A stretch of DNA of 17,042 nt from JASFRI01 sp050115015 (GCA_050115015.1 JASFRI010000045.1:1-17042); one strand, 5' to 3'. Shown: positions 7,546-15,572, counted from the stretch's first letter. Notes: generated by a model from the letters alone, not told the origin. Program-made: numbers and translations.

Positions 7546-7593
7546 ACGAAGCTGGTTCGTCTACAGATCACGCTGAACGCAGGAGGAGCCCCC

Positions 7594-8160
7594 ATGAACG
7601 GTTCGAACGTCACCCGTGCGACCCTGGTCCTGGTCGCCGTGCTCGCCCTCACCGGCAGCGCCCTCGCCCAGCAGACCGGCCCCGCCCTGCGGGCCCACGC
7701 CTCCATCCGGGGATGCGAGGATGCGGGGATCTCCGGGCAGGCGACGCTGACCGAGCGCCCCTCGTCGGAGGGGGTCAAGCTGGTCGACATCGAGATCGAG
7801 GTGTCCGGCATGAAGCCGGGGACGCACGCGGTCCACATCCACGAGAACGCTTCCTGCTCCCCCTGCGGGGACGCCAAGGGGCACTTCGACCCGGGCCCGA
7901 ACAGCAACTCGAACCCCGACGGCAACCACCCGTTCCACATGGGGGATCTGATCAACATCGAGGTGGGGGCCGACGGCAAGGGGCGGATGAAGACCACCAC
8001 GAGCCGGGTGACCCTATCCCCGGGGCCGCTGTCGGTGTTCGACGAGGACGGCAGCGCCTTCATCATCCACGTGGACCCGGACACGTACTGTCCCGACGGC
8101 GTGGAGAAGGGGTGTGCCGGCGGCGCCCGGGCCGCCTGCGGGATCATCGAGAAGGGCTGA
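7594..8160 (+). CDS. sodC: Secreted Cu-Zn superoxide dismutase
   Basis: This enzyme converts superoxide to oxygen and hydrogen peroxide in the cell envelope. The 188-residue product begins with a signal peptide (cleavage likely after ...GSALA, residue 26). Metal ligands can be assigned by family pattern. Copper: His81 and His83 in HAVHIHEN, bridging His97 in KGHFDP, and His159 in FIIHV. Zinc: His115 and Asp118 in FHMGDL, and probably His112. Arg179 in GGARAACG matches the active-site arginine, and Cys182 with Cys88 or Cys91 would form the conserved disulfide. The zinc loop is unusual in having His112 only three residues before His115. AGGAGGAG (7581-7588) lies 5 nt before the ATG. The gene is divergent from cstA and ends 8 bp from the convergent DapB-like gene. 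Confidence 0.93.
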   Translation: MNGSNVTRATLVLVAVLALTGSALAQQTGPALRAHASIRGCEDAGISGQATLTERPSSEGVKLVDIEIEVSGMKPGTHAVHIHENASCSPCGDAKGHFDPGPNSNSNPDGNHPFHMGDLINIEVGADGKGRMKTTTSRVTLSPGPLSVFDEDGSAFIIHVDPDTYCPDGVEKGCAGGARAACGIIEKG

Positions 8161-8168
8161 GCGGGTCG

Positions 8169-9167
8169 TCAGGAGGCGGCGCGGCGCGGCAGGGGTAGAT
8201 CGAGCGCCGTCCGCAGCCCCGGCGAGGCCGCGGCGACGTGCGGGGCTACGTTGAGCAGGGCGGCAGCGGTGGCCACGTCTCCCGGCGTGCCTCCCTCGAT
8301 CCGCAGCGTCAGGTTCGGGCGGCCCCGGAGTTGGACCTCGTCCCGGGGCTCCCCCGCACCGAGGGCGATCACCAGCTCCATCCGTATGGCCTCGCGGCCG
8401 TCCCGGAAACCCCAGAGCACCTCCCGCTGGCCGGCCACACCGCCCCGCTTCACCGGCGGCGGTCCCGGGAGATCCCGGGGCGCGACGACCGGGGAGAGGC
8501 GGTGCTCGTAGCTCTCCAGCTCCCATCCGAGCCCTGCGGCGATCAGATCCATCGACTCCCGGAGGCCGACGTGGCCGATGGAGCCCTCCCGGGCCCGGCG
8601 GCGGAACGCCGCGCGGGAGATCCCGGCACCCACCTTGAGGCGCAGCTGCAGCCGGCGCGTCGCCGCGTCCTGGACGCGGATCAAGCGCAGGCCGCGGACC
8701 TCCAGCGCCGCCCGGGAGAGGACGAGGGCGAGGACGTCCATCGCGAAGCCGGGGTTCACGCCGGTCCCGTGCACCGAGGCGCCGCCGGATCGGGCCATGC
8801 GGTCCAGCCGGCGGGCGACGCCGGGCCGGCTGCGCCACGGGTAGCACATCTCCTCGGTGGAGGATACGACGTTCACGCCGGCCTCGAGGAACGGCGCGAT
8901 CTGCGGCAGCGCGTCGACGAGCGAGGAGACGGTGGTGTGGAGCGCCAGATCCGGCGGCCGGCGGAGGACGCGGTCCGGGACGGGGTCGACCGGGACGCGC
9001 AGGTCGCGCCGCAGGCCGCTGACGCGGCCGAGGTCACGCCCCGCCAGGCTCGGCTCCGGGTCCACGGCACCCACGACACGGAGCCCGCCGCGCTCCATCG
9101 CCCCACGGACGCAGGCCCGGCCGATGGGGCCCAGCCCGAGCTGGACGACACGCAGCGGTCGGGACAC
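8169..9167 (-). CDS. DapB-fold dehydrogenase resembling 2,4-diaminopentanoate dehydrogenase
   Basis: The 332-residue product has an N-terminal dinucleotide-binding fold (VVQLGLGPIGRACV, GxGxxG near residue 12) and the features of the dihydrodipicolinate reductase superfamily, including VNVVSSTEEMCYPW and the GTGVNPGFAMDVL motif in mid-protein. It is longer than true DapB (about 270 residues). Together with GHVGLRESMDLIAAGLGWELE it matches what I recall of 2,4-diaminopentanoate dehydrogenase (Ord), an NAD(P)-dependent enzyme of ornithine breakdown. The actual substrate is not proven, and a cytoplasmic amino-acid dehydrogenase is the safe description. GTG at 9167 is the start, with a G-rich site (GGCGGGGA) overlapping the stop region of the acyl-CoA dehydrogenase 10 bp upstream. 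The two genes are probably one operon. No ornithine aminomutase or thiolase genes are visible here. Confidence 0.8.
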   Translation of the reverse strand: MSRPLRVVQLGLGPIGRACVRGAMERGGLRVVGAVDPEPSLAGRDLGRVSGLRRDLRVPVDPVPDRVLRRPPDLALHTTVSSLVDALPQIAPFLEAGVNVVSSTEEMCYPWRSRPGVARRLDRMARSGGASVHGTGVNPGFAMDVLALVLSRAALEVRGLRLIRVQDAATRRLQLRLKVGAGISRAAFRRRAREGSIGHVGLRESMDLIAAGLGWELESYEHRLSPVVAPRDLPGPPPVKRGGVAGQREVLWGFRDGREAIRMELVIALGAGEPRDEVQLRGRPNLTLRIEGGTPGDVATAAALLNVAPHVAAASPGLRTALDLPLPRRAAS

Positions 9168-9177
9168 GATCCCCGCC

Positions 9178-10344
9178 CTACTTCCCGATGATCAGCTTCG
9201 CGATGGTGGCCAGCTGCATGTTCGAGGTGCCCTCGTAGATCTGGCCGATCTTCGCGTCGCGGTAGTACTTCTCCGCGGGGTAGTCCTTCGTGTACCCGAC
9301 GCCCCCGAAGATCTCGATGCACCGGCCCGTGACGCGCTCCGCCACCTGCGACGAGAACCACTTGGCCATCGCGGCCTCGGACACGAAGGGCTTTCCGGCG
9401 TCCCGCAGGCGGGCGGCATTGTAGGTCAGCAGCTTCGCGGCCTCGATCTCCGAGGCCATCTCCGCCACCTGGAACTGCACGCCCTGGAAGCCGGTGATCG
9501 GCTTGCCGAACTGCTCCCGCTCCCTGGCGTAGCCGACCGCGGCCTCGAGGGCACCGCGGCACAGACCGACCATCTGGGCGCCGATCCCGATGCGGCCCTC
9601 GTTCAGGGTCTCGATGGAGACCTTGTACCCCTTGCCGACCTCGCCGAGGACGTTCTCCTTCGGGACCTTGCAGTTCTCCAGGAGGATCTCGCAGGTGGAG
9701 GAGGCTCGGATGCCCAGCTTGTTCTCCTTCTTGCCGACCTGGAAGCCCGGAAAGTCACGCTCCACGAGGAACGCCGTGATGCCCTTGTATCCCGCCTCGG
9801 GATTCACGGTGGCGAACACGATGAACACCCCGGCCTCCTGGGCGCTGGTGATCCACAGCTTCTGCCCGGTCAGGGACCAGTGATCGCCCTCATCCTTCGC
9901 GCTGCACTTCAGGGCGAAGGCGTCGGACCCCGAGCCTGCCTCCGACAGCGCATAGGCGCCGACGGTGTTCGTGGCCAGCATCCTCCCGTAGCGCGCCTTC
10001 TGCGCGTCGTTGCCCCAGCGCATCAGGGCGTTGACGACCAAGGTGTTCTGCACGTCGACGAAGACGCCCACGGCCGGGTCCGCGCGGGAGATCTCCTCCA
10101 CCGCGAGCACGGACATGAAGAAGTTGCACCCGGCACCGCCATGGGCTTCGGGGACCTCGATCCCCATCACGCCCATCTCGAACAGCTTGGGGATGAGCGG
10201 CTTGGGGAACTCCTGCTTCTCGTCGGCGTCCGCCGCCAGCGGGCGGATCTCCGCCTCGGCGAACTCGCGAACGGCCTGCTGGAACGCGCTCTCGTCCTCG
10301 GTCAGGGTCGTGAGCGCGGGGACGGGAAGGGTGATCGTCTCCAT
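9178..10344 (-). CDS. Short/branched-chain acyl-CoA dehydrogenase
   Basis: This FAD enzyme would introduce an alpha-beta double bond into a short or 2-methyl-branched acyl-CoA, passing electrons to electron-transfer flavoprotein. The 388-residue length is standard. Signature regions are YALSEAGSGSDAFALK (FAD and substrate loop), KLWITSAQEAGVF, NKLGIRASSTCE, LNEGRIGIGAQM and, at the C-terminus, GGVGYTKDYPAEKYYRDAKI followed by QIYEGTSNMQ with catalytic Glu371. Many of these stretches resemble mitochondrial ACADSB (2-methylbutyryl-CoA dehydrogenase), as recalled from that protein, so a role in isoleucine or related acid breakdown is likely. The chain-length preference is an inference. ATG at 10344 is preceded by GAGAGG at about 6 nt. 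The DapB-like gene follows after 10 bp. Confidence 0.93.
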   Translation of the reverse strand: METITLPVPALTTLTEDESAFQQAVREFAEAEIRPLAADADEKQEFPKPLIPKLFEMGVMGIEVPEAHGGAGCNFFMSVLAVEEISRADPAVGVFVDVQNTLVVNALMRWGNDAQKARYGRMLATNTVGAYALSEAGSGSDAFALKCSAKDEGDHWSLTGQKLWITSAQEAGVFIVFATVNPEAGYKGITAFLVERDFPGFQVGKKENKLGIRASSTCEILLENCKVPKENVLGEVGKGYKVSIETLNEGRIGIGAQMVGLCRGALEAAVGYAREREQFGKPITGFQGVQFQVAEMASEIEAAKLLTYNAARLRDAGKPFVSEAAMAKWFSSQVAERVTGRCIEIFGGVGYTKDYPAEKYYRDAKIGQIYEGTSNMQLATIAKLIIGK

Positions 10345-10390
10345 GGCGACCTCTCTGCTCGGGCAACGCTCGAGTATGGATGGCTGGGCG

Positions 10391-10419
10391 CGCGCCGGGG
10401 ACCGGAAGCCCCGGGCGCG
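10391..10419 (-). terminator. Strong GC hairpin in the leader of the acyl-CoA dehydrogenase gene
   Basis: CGCGCCGGGG (10391-10400) pairs with CCCCGGGCGCG (10409-10419) with a single bulged G, giving a 10-bp stem and an 8-nt loop. It lies between the stop of the membrane-protein gene and the next start codon, just downstream of a TATAAT box. It may end transcription from the upstream gene, or cap the 5' end of the acyl-CoA dehydrogenase transcript. There is no T-run. Confidence 0.4.
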
Positions 10420-10424
10420 GCGCC

Positions 10425-10430
10425 ATTATA
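10425..10430 (-). promoter_or_regulatory. Perfect TATAAT box upstream of the acyl-CoA dehydrogenase gene
   Basis: On the minus strand a perfect TATAAT overlaps the TAA stop codon of the membrane-protein gene. No good -35 hexamer is found 16-18 bp upstream (best nearby text is CCGTGA), so it is only a candidate -10. Its expected start site is about 75 nt before the ATG at 10344. Confidence 0.4.
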
Positions 10431-10905
10431 CACGACGGGACGGTGGATCACGGCGGCGCGGCCCCCGGGGCGATCCGCCGCCACGGTAATGTCCCCCGGA
10501 GAGATCCCGCACCGCCCAGGCCCCCAGGGCGACCTGCAGGAGGTTGACGCCGAGCAGGAACCCGCCCAGGGCGCGGTCCGCGAGCAGCGGTCCTTCCTGC
10601 GGCAGTGCCCCCGCGGCCACCAGCACGATCACCAGGAGCTCGGAGCCGAACTGCCAGCCGAGCACGAACAGGCCGATCCACCGTGCCGACCATTTCATGT
10701 TCCTGGAGAACGCCAGCGTGACCTCGACCATCGCACCCAGGAGCAGCGCGATCCCGAAGGGGCCGGTCACCGGGAGGAGCACGTCCGGGTCGAACAGCGA
10801 CCGCGAGGTCAGGAGCGTCACCGACACCACCAGGCCGAACGCGGCGTCCACGAGAAACAGGACGAGGAAAGTCGTGACGAAGGGGTGGCGGTCGGCAGCG
10901 GGCAC
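10426..10905 (-). CDS. Four-helix integral membrane protein, function unknown
   Basis: I do not recognise the family. The 159-residue product has four hydrophobic segments at about residues 10-31, 43-66, 76-99 and 111-131, connected by short loops, and a basic tail rich in Gly, Pro and Arg (GGGSPRGPRRRDPPSRRV). The tail ends in the cytoplasm if positive charges stay inside. Start GTG at 10905 has GGAAG about 8 nt upstream and an extended -10 sequence about 32 nt before it. The gene is in the same direction as the acyl-CoA dehydrogenase with an 81-bp gap that contains a TATAAT box and a hairpin, so it may be a separate transcription unit. It is divergent from the signal peptidase gene. Confidence 0.7.
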   Translation of the reverse strand: MPAADRHPFVTTFLVLFLVDAAFGLVVSVTLLTSRSLFDPDVLLPVTGPFGIALLLGAMVEVTLAFSRNMKWSARWIGLFVLGWQFGSELLVIVLVAAGALPQEGPLLADRALGGFLLGVNLLQVALGAWAVRDLSGGHYRGGGSPRGPRRRDPPSRRV

Positions 10906-10937
10906 GGCGGGTCTTCCGGGTGGCGGATGCGGCGGGC

Positions 10938-10946
10938 ACTATACCA
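10938..10946 (-). promoter_or_regulatory. Possible extended -10 promoter for the membrane-protein gene
   Basis: The minus strand reads TGGTATAGT, an extended -10 (TGn plus TATAGT, 5/6 to TATAAT), about 32 nt before the GTG at 10905. There is no -35 match at the usual distance, which is tolerable for extended -10 promoters. It lies in the 116-bp gap shared with the divergent signal peptidase gene. Confidence 0.35.
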
Positions 10947-11021
10947 CGCGGGAGGCGACGGGTCCCGGGGTCGTGATACCTTGTGGGACCCAGGGCCGCG
11001 TCGGTGGCCCGCGGGGGAGCG

Positions 11022-11693
11022 ATGACCGACCATCCGAAGAGCGCCCTGAGGGACTACGCGGAGACCATCGCGATCTTCGCGATCTTCATCCTGTTCTCGC
11101 GCTGCTTCGTGTTCCAGCAGTCCAAGATCCCCACCGGCTCGATGAAGGACACCCTCCTCATCGGGGACTTCATCCTGGTCAACACGTTCATCTTCCGGGA
11201 TGCCCCGACCTCCTTCGAGCGGGCGCTGCTCCCCGTCCGGCCCATCGAGCGCGGCGACGTCGTCGTGTTCCGCTTCCCGCCCCAGCCGGAGGTGGACTAC
11301 ATCAAGCGAGTGATCGGCCTTCCCGGCGAGGAGGTCCGCCTCATCGACTCGATCGTCTACATCGACGGGGTCCCCCTGGAGGAGCCCTACGTGAAGCACG
11401 TCGACCCTCCGGGGCGGCGTCTGGACGCGAACTTCGGCCCGGTCCGGGTCCCCCTGGGGCACTACTTCTGCATGGGGGACAACCGGGATCAATCGGCGGA
11501 CAGCCGCCGGTGGGGGTTCGTGGAGGACTCGCTGATCAAGGGCCGGGCCTTCCTGATCTGGTACTCGTTCGAGGAGGACGAGGACGCGTACCTGCGGACC
11601 GGGCTCTGGGACCGCATCGGGGCCGTGACCGCGAAGATCGTCCATTTCTTCGATCGCACCCGGTGGTCCCGCCTGGGCCGGTTCATCCGCTAG
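11022..11693 (+). CDS. lepB: Signal peptidase I
   Basis: This enzyme removes signal peptides from exported proteins at the outer face of the inner membrane. The 223-residue product has one N-terminal membrane helix (about residues 10-27, AETIAIFAIFILF), catalytic Ser40 in KIPTGSMKDTLLIGD, the general base Lys95 in DYIKRVIGLPGE, and the box MGDNRDQSADSRRWGFV, in which the usual Asn of GDNRDNS is Gln. One helix instead of the two in E. coli LepB is common in other phyla. ATG at 11022 is chosen because GGGGGAG lies just upstream. A GTG at 10983 in frame would add 13 residues and lacks a clear ribosome site. A hairpin follows the stop immediately. Confidence 0.95.
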   Translation: MTDHPKSALRDYAETIAIFAIFILFSRCFVFQQSKIPTGSMKDTLLIGDFILVNTFIFRDAPTSFERALLPVRPIERGDVVVFRFPPQPEVDYIKRVIGLPGEEVRLIDSIVYIDGVPLEEPYVKHVDPPGRRLDANFGPVRVPLGHYFCMGDNRDQSADSRRWGFVEDSLIKGRAFLIWYSFEEDEDAYLRTGLWDRIGAVTAKIVHFFDRTRWSRLGRFIR

Positions 11694-11694
11694 C

Positions 11695-11732
11695 CGGGGG
11701 CCCCGCCGAAGAACCCGATTCCAGGGCCCCCG
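11695..11732 (+). terminator. Inverted repeat directly after lepB, possible terminator
   Basis: CGGGGGCCC (11695-11703) and GGGCCCCCG (11724-11732) form a perfect 9-bp GC stem with a 20-nt loop, starting one base after the lepB stop. No T-run follows, and the loop is long, so it may work with Rho or be only a stabilising structure. Confidence 0.4.
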
Positions 11733-11773
11733 TCTCCCGGCCTCTCGCCGCGATCCGGCCTTCGCGGTTGGGC

Positions 11774-11779
11774 TAGAAT
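11774..11779 (+). promoter_or_regulatory. Possible -10 box for the kinase gene
   Basis: TAGAAT (5/6 to TATAAT) lies in the 185-bp gap between lepB and the kinase, about 100 nt before the chosen start codon. No -35 hexamer is seen at 16-18 bp. It supports a start at 11879 with a leader of roughly 90 nt, but is weak alone. Confidence 0.25.
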
Positions 11780-11878
11780 GGACGGACCGCGGTGCTCGGC
11801 TGCCGGGAGGCCACCCTCCCGTGCACCCCGGATTCGGCCGGGCGGGGCGCGCCCCCAGCCGGGACGAGGTCAGGAGCC

Positions 11879-14800
11879 ATGCGCTGTACGGGATGCGGCG
11901 AGGAAAACCCCGAGGGGGCGAAGCGCTGCGCGCGCTGCGACCGGCCCCTGACGGTGCCGGTCGCCGGTGAGCTCCCCTCCCTGCTCGGCGGCTCGGCCTC
12001 CGGGGGGGAGGCCGAGGACGACGACGGGGAGCAGCCGACCCTCGCGGCGACCTCGGTGCCCGATCACCTGCGATCCCGCACGAAGGCCGAATACGACGCC
12101 CTGAAACCCGGACAGAAGATCGGGCAGCGCTACGAGATCGTCGCGGTGCTGGGCATGGGAGGCATGGGCGTCGTCTATCACGCCCGGGATCTGTCCCTGC
12201 AGCGGGACGTGGCCCTGAAGGTCATCCGTCCCGAGATGGCCACCTCGCCGGAGATCATGGAGCGCTTCCGGCGCGAGATCCTGCTGGCGAGCAAGGTCAC
12301 CCACCGGAACATCCTGCGCATCCACGACCTCGGCGAGAGCGACGGGCTCTCCTACATCTCGATGAACTTCGTCGACGGGGAGACGCTCCGCGACGTGATG
12401 CAGCGCGAGGGGCCGATGGGCGTGGAGCGTGCCATGCCGATCGCGCTGCAGCTGTGCGAGGCGCTGGTCGCCGCCCACGAGGCGGGCGTGGTGCACCGGG
12501 ATCTCAAGCCGCAGAACGTGCTCGTCGACGCGAGCGGCACCGTCTACATCGCCGACTTCGGCCTGTCCCGTTCCCTGGACACCGGCGAGACCATGACGAA
12601 GACGGGGATGATCCTCGGGACCATCGACTACATGTGCCCCGAGCAGGCCCGGGGAGAGACGCCGGATCACCGGGGCGACATCTACTCGCTGGGGATCATC
12701 CTCTACGAGATGCTCTCCGGCGACCTTCCGTTCCGCTCCGACACCGCCCTGGGCAGCATGATGAAGCGCGTCCACGAGGACGTGCCGCGGCTCGCGAAGA
12801 AGAAGATCCCGACGTGGATGGGGGCCATCGTCGCCCGCGCCCTGAGGCGGGACCCGGACGACCGCTACCCGGACGTCCGGGAGATGCTGGCGGACCTGAA
12901 GCGCCAGCGGGCCTCGATGGCCTGGCGCCGCTACCGGAGGCCCAGGTTCCTGCTGCGCGCCGCGGCGGTGCTGGTGGCCGTCGGCCTGGCCGTCTTCGGC
13001 GCGGTGACCGGCGTGCGGTATCTGCTCGGCCGGCAGAGCCTGGCGCCCGTCGCGGTCCGGGCCTCGCTGGCGGTGCTCCCGTTCCACAATGCAACGGGGG
13101 ATCCCGCCCTGGACTGGATCCGGACCGGACTTCCCGATCTGCTGCGAACCGACCTGCAGCAGGCCCGGGCGCTGCGGCTGGCGGGAGAGGACCGCCTGCA
13201 GCTCGCCCTGGACGGGCTGCGCCTGGGCCAGGGCGGTGAGTTCCGGGACGACGAGCTGCGGCGGGCCTCCGCCGTCCTCGGGGTGGACTCGATCCTCACG
13301 GGGAGCCTCCTGCGGGCCGGTTCCCGCTTCCGGCTCGAGGCCACCGTCCGGCACGTGGTCGGGGATACCGTCACGGCGGGCAACACGGTGCGGGTGGAGG
13401 GGACGGGGGAGGATGCCATCTTCGAGATGGCGGACCAGCTGGCCCTGAAGGTGCGGGACGAGCTCGGCGTGGACGCGGACTGGCGATCGGGGTCCGCGGA
13501 CCTCTCCACCCGGTCCCCGGAGGCGTTGAAGGACTACGGCGAGGGGATCGCCCTGGTCCGCGCCGGGGATCCGGTCACCGCCGCCAGCCGGCTGGAGGCG
13601 GCGGTGCGCGCGGACCCGGACTTCGCGCTGGCGGGAGCGGTGCTGGCAGAGACCTACGACAGCCTCGGCTACTCGGAGAAGGCCGCCGCTGCGGCGGCCG
13701 CCGCGTCCCGGGGGCTCGGGAAGGCGACGCCGTACGAGGCGGCGCGGGTCCGCGCCATCCAGGCCCGCGTGTCCAACGACCTGGAGGCCGCGGTGGCGGC
13801 ATACCGCGGCTTGACGGACCTGCTGCCCAACAGCGTCAGCGCCCACTTCGACCTGGCGGCGGCGATGGAGGACGCCGGAGACCTGGACGGTGCGGCGACG
13901 GAGTACCGTCGCGTCCTCGAGCTGGACCCGAAGCACCCCAACGCCCAGTTCGCCCTCGGCCGCGTGCTGGTCAAGCAGGGGAACCCCTCGGAGGCCCTCG
14001 GCCGCTTCAACACCGCCCTGGGACTGCACATGGAGCTCGGCAACGATCAGGGCCGCGCCACCGTGCTGAACGGGCTCGGGATCGCCTCGAACGTGCTGGG
14101 CCGCTACGACGACGCGCTGCGCTACTGGGGCGAGGCGCTCGAGATTCACGAGAAGGTGGGGAACCGCCGCGGCGCGGGCTCGGCCCGCAACAACATCGCC
14201 GTGGTGCTGATGAACCTGGGGCGGAACGAGGAGGCCCTCGACCAGGAGCTGGAGGCGATCCGGATCGGCGAGGAGATCGGCGACAGGCCGCGGCTGGGGG
14301 AGTGGTACTCGAATCTCGGCGACATCTACCAGGAGCTCGGCCGGCCCGACGACGCCCTGCGCAGCTACCAGGAGAGCCTCCGGCTGGTCCGGGAGTCCGG
14401 CGACGAGTCCGCCCTCCCGTGGACCTTGTCGAACATCGGCTTCATCAACTCCGCCCTCGGGAAGTACCTGGAGGCGTTCTTTTTCCAGAAGGAGGCCCTG
14501 GCGCGCAGCCGCGAGTCGGGGGACTCGGCCGACCTTCTCCAGGCCCTCATCGGCATCGGCAACACGGAGCAGGTGCAGGGGCGCTACGAGGAGTCGCTCA
14601 AGTACGCCCTGGAGGGCCTCTCCCTCGCCCGGCAGATGGACTACCCGGAGGGGACCGTGGTCTTCCTGCTGAGCACCGCGGAAGCCCAGGAGGGCCAGGG
14701 GGACTACGGCGCTGCCCTCGCCTCGCTGGAGGAGGCGGAGCCCGCCGCCCGGGATCTGGGTGACGCCGACCTGCTGGCGCGGACGCTGACCCACCTGGGA

Positions 14801-15481
14801 AGCGTCCGCCTGCGCCTCGGCGACCTTCCGGGAGCGCGGGTGGCGCTGGACAAGGGCGCGACCGTCGCCGCGGAACGGGACAAGCAGGAGCTGATCGCCC
14901 TGGTGGCGGTCCACCGTGGCCGGTTGCTCCGCGCGGAGGGAAGCGGCTCGGAGGCGGTGGCGACGCTCCGGGATGCGGTTCACGCCGCCGAGGCCTCGCG
15001 GAATCACCGCCTCGGCGTGATGGCCCGGCTGGAGCTCGCGGCGGCCCGCGGGGTCGCGGAGGACGTGACGGCCGCCGTCGAGCAGGCGGACGACACCGGG
15101 CTGATGCCCCTGGCCGCCGAGGGCTACCTCGACCTGGCGGCGCTGAAGCTTCGTTCCGGGGATGCCGCCGCGGCCGCGCAGGCGGCGGCGCGCTGCCTGC
15201 AGCTCGCCGGAACCCTCGAGGCGCAGGATCTCCTGCTGCGGGCCAACGCCCTGGCGGCCCGGGCGGAGCGATCGCGGGGGGACGAGGGGAGCGCCCTGGC
15301 GCACCTGGAGGCGGGACTCTCACCCCTGGAGACGATCCTAGCCGGCCTCGACTCCCGCTGGCGGGCCACGTTCCTGGCCCGGCCCGCCACCGCGGCCTAC
15401 GTGCAGGACGCCACCCGCGCGTTCCGCGACGGGGATCGTCCCGAGGCGTCCGCACGCCTGGCTGCCGCCACCGGCGACTGA
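11879..15481 (+). CDS. Membrane Ser/Thr protein kinase with zinc ribbon, TolB-like domain and TPRs
   Basis: This is a Hanks-type kinase of 1200 residues. A zinc ribbon opens it (Cys3-x2-Cys6, Cys17-x2-Cys20). The kinase domain (about 84-345) has the glycine loop GMGGMG at 92-97, Lys114, HRDLKPQN with catalytic Asp208, and DFG with Asp226. One membrane helix lies at about 360-383 and puts the rest outside the cytoplasm. There a TolB/FlgO-like domain (about 396-535, beginning SLAVLPFHNATGDPALDW) is followed by some dozen or more TPR-like repeats (about 550-1150). Such proteins phosphorylate cytoplasmic targets in response to a signal or partner sensed outside; substrate and signal are unknown. 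ATG at 11879 is chosen because the zinc ribbon starts at residue 3 and AGGAG is immediately upstream. A GTG at 11792 in frame adds a stretch with no features. Confidence 0.93.
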   Translation: MRCTGCGEENPEGAKRCARCDRPLTVPVAGELPSLLGGSASGGEAEDDDGEQPTLAATSVPDHLRSRTKAEYDALKPGQKIGQRYEIVAVLGMGGMGVVYHARDLSLQRDVALKVIRPEMATSPEIMERFRREILLASKVTHRNILRIHDLGESDGLSYISMNFVDGETLRDVMQREGPMGVERAMPIALQLCEALVAAHEAGVVHRDLKPQNVLVDASGTVYIADFGLSRSLDTGETMTKTGMILGTIDYMCPEQARGETPDHRGDIYSLGIILYEMLSGDLPFRSDTALGSMMKRVHEDVPRLAKKKIPTWMGAIVARALRRDPDDRYPDVREMLADLKRQRASMAWRRYRRPRFLLRAAAVLVAVGLAVFGAVTGVRYLLGRQSLAPVAVRASLAVLPFHNATGDPALDWIRTGLPDLLRTDLQQARALRLAGEDRLQLALDGLRLGQGGEFRDDELRRASAVLGVDSILTGSLLRAGSRFRLEATVRHVVGDTVTAGNTVRVEGTGEDAIFEMADQLALKVRDELGVDADWRSGSADLSTRSPEALKDYGEGIALVRAGDPVTAASRLEAAVRADPDFALAGAVLAETYDSLGYSEKAAAAAAAASRGLGKATPYEAARVRAIQARVSNDLEAAVAAYRGLTDLLPNSVSAHFDLAAAMEDAGDLDGAATEYRRVLELDPKHPNAQFALGRVLVKQGNPSEALGRFNTALGLHMELGNDQGRATVLNGLGIASNVLGRYDDALRYWGEALEIHEKVGNRRGAGSARNNIAVVLMNLGRNEEALDQELEAIRIGEEIGDRPRLGEWYSNLGDIYQELGRPDDALRSYQESLRLVRESGDESALPWTLSNIGFINSALGKYLEAFFFQKEALARSRESGDSADLLQALIGIGNTEQVQGRYEESLKYALEGLSLARQMDYPEGTVVFLLSTAEAQEGQGDYGAALASLEEAEPAARDLGDADLLARTLTHLGSVRLRLGDLPGARVALDKGATVAAERDKQELIALVAVHRGRLLRAEGSGSEAVATLRDAVHAAEASRNHRLGVMARLELAAARGVAEDVTAAVEQADDTGLMPLAAEGYLDLAALKLRSGDAAAAAQAAARCLQLAGTLEAQDLLLRANALAARAERSRGDEGSALAHLEAGLSPLETILAGLDSRWRATFLARPATAAYVQDATRAFRDGDRPEASARLAAATGD

Positions 15482-15503
15482 CGGGGCCAACCGCAACGCG
15501 TCC

Positions 15504-15533
15504 GCGACGTTACCGGGGCTGCCTCCCCGTCGC
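15504..15533 (+). terminator. Weak bulged hairpin after the kinase gene
   Basis: GCGACG and a GGGG arm (5' side, separated by TTACC) can pair with CCCC-GTCGC on the 3' side around a CTGCCT loop, about 25 nt after the kinase stop. The 5-nt bulge makes it weaker than the other hairpins, and no T-run follows. Confidence 0.25.
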
Positions 15534-15544
15534 CTGTAAAGCCG

Positions 15545-15572
15545 TTGAAATCAGGGGATTTGGCGGTATACT
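15545..15572 (+). promoter_or_regulatory. Strong sigma-70-type promoter for the last gene
   Basis: TTGAAA (15545-15550, 5/6) is followed after 16 bp by TATACT (15567-15572, 5/6), in a locally AT-rich island. This is the best-matched promoter in the window. Transcription from about 15579 gives a 105-nt leader before the ATG at 15685. Confidence 0.65.

Noticed and set aside
10448..10939. Second minus-strand frame over the membrane-protein gene
   Set aside because: It gives an arginine/glycine-rich chain without membrane helices, whereas the frame ending at 10426 gives four clear hydrophobic segments and a ribosome-binding site.
8857..11025. Plus-strand open frame of 722 codons opposite the acyl-CoA dehydrogenase
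   Set aside because: The opposite strand encodes a standard acyl-CoA dehydrogenase; this frame has no signature and spans three unrelated genes.
11870..15304. Minus-strand open frame of 1144 codons opposite the kinase
   Set aside because: Shadow of the kinase/TPR gene, with repetitive composition and no domain.
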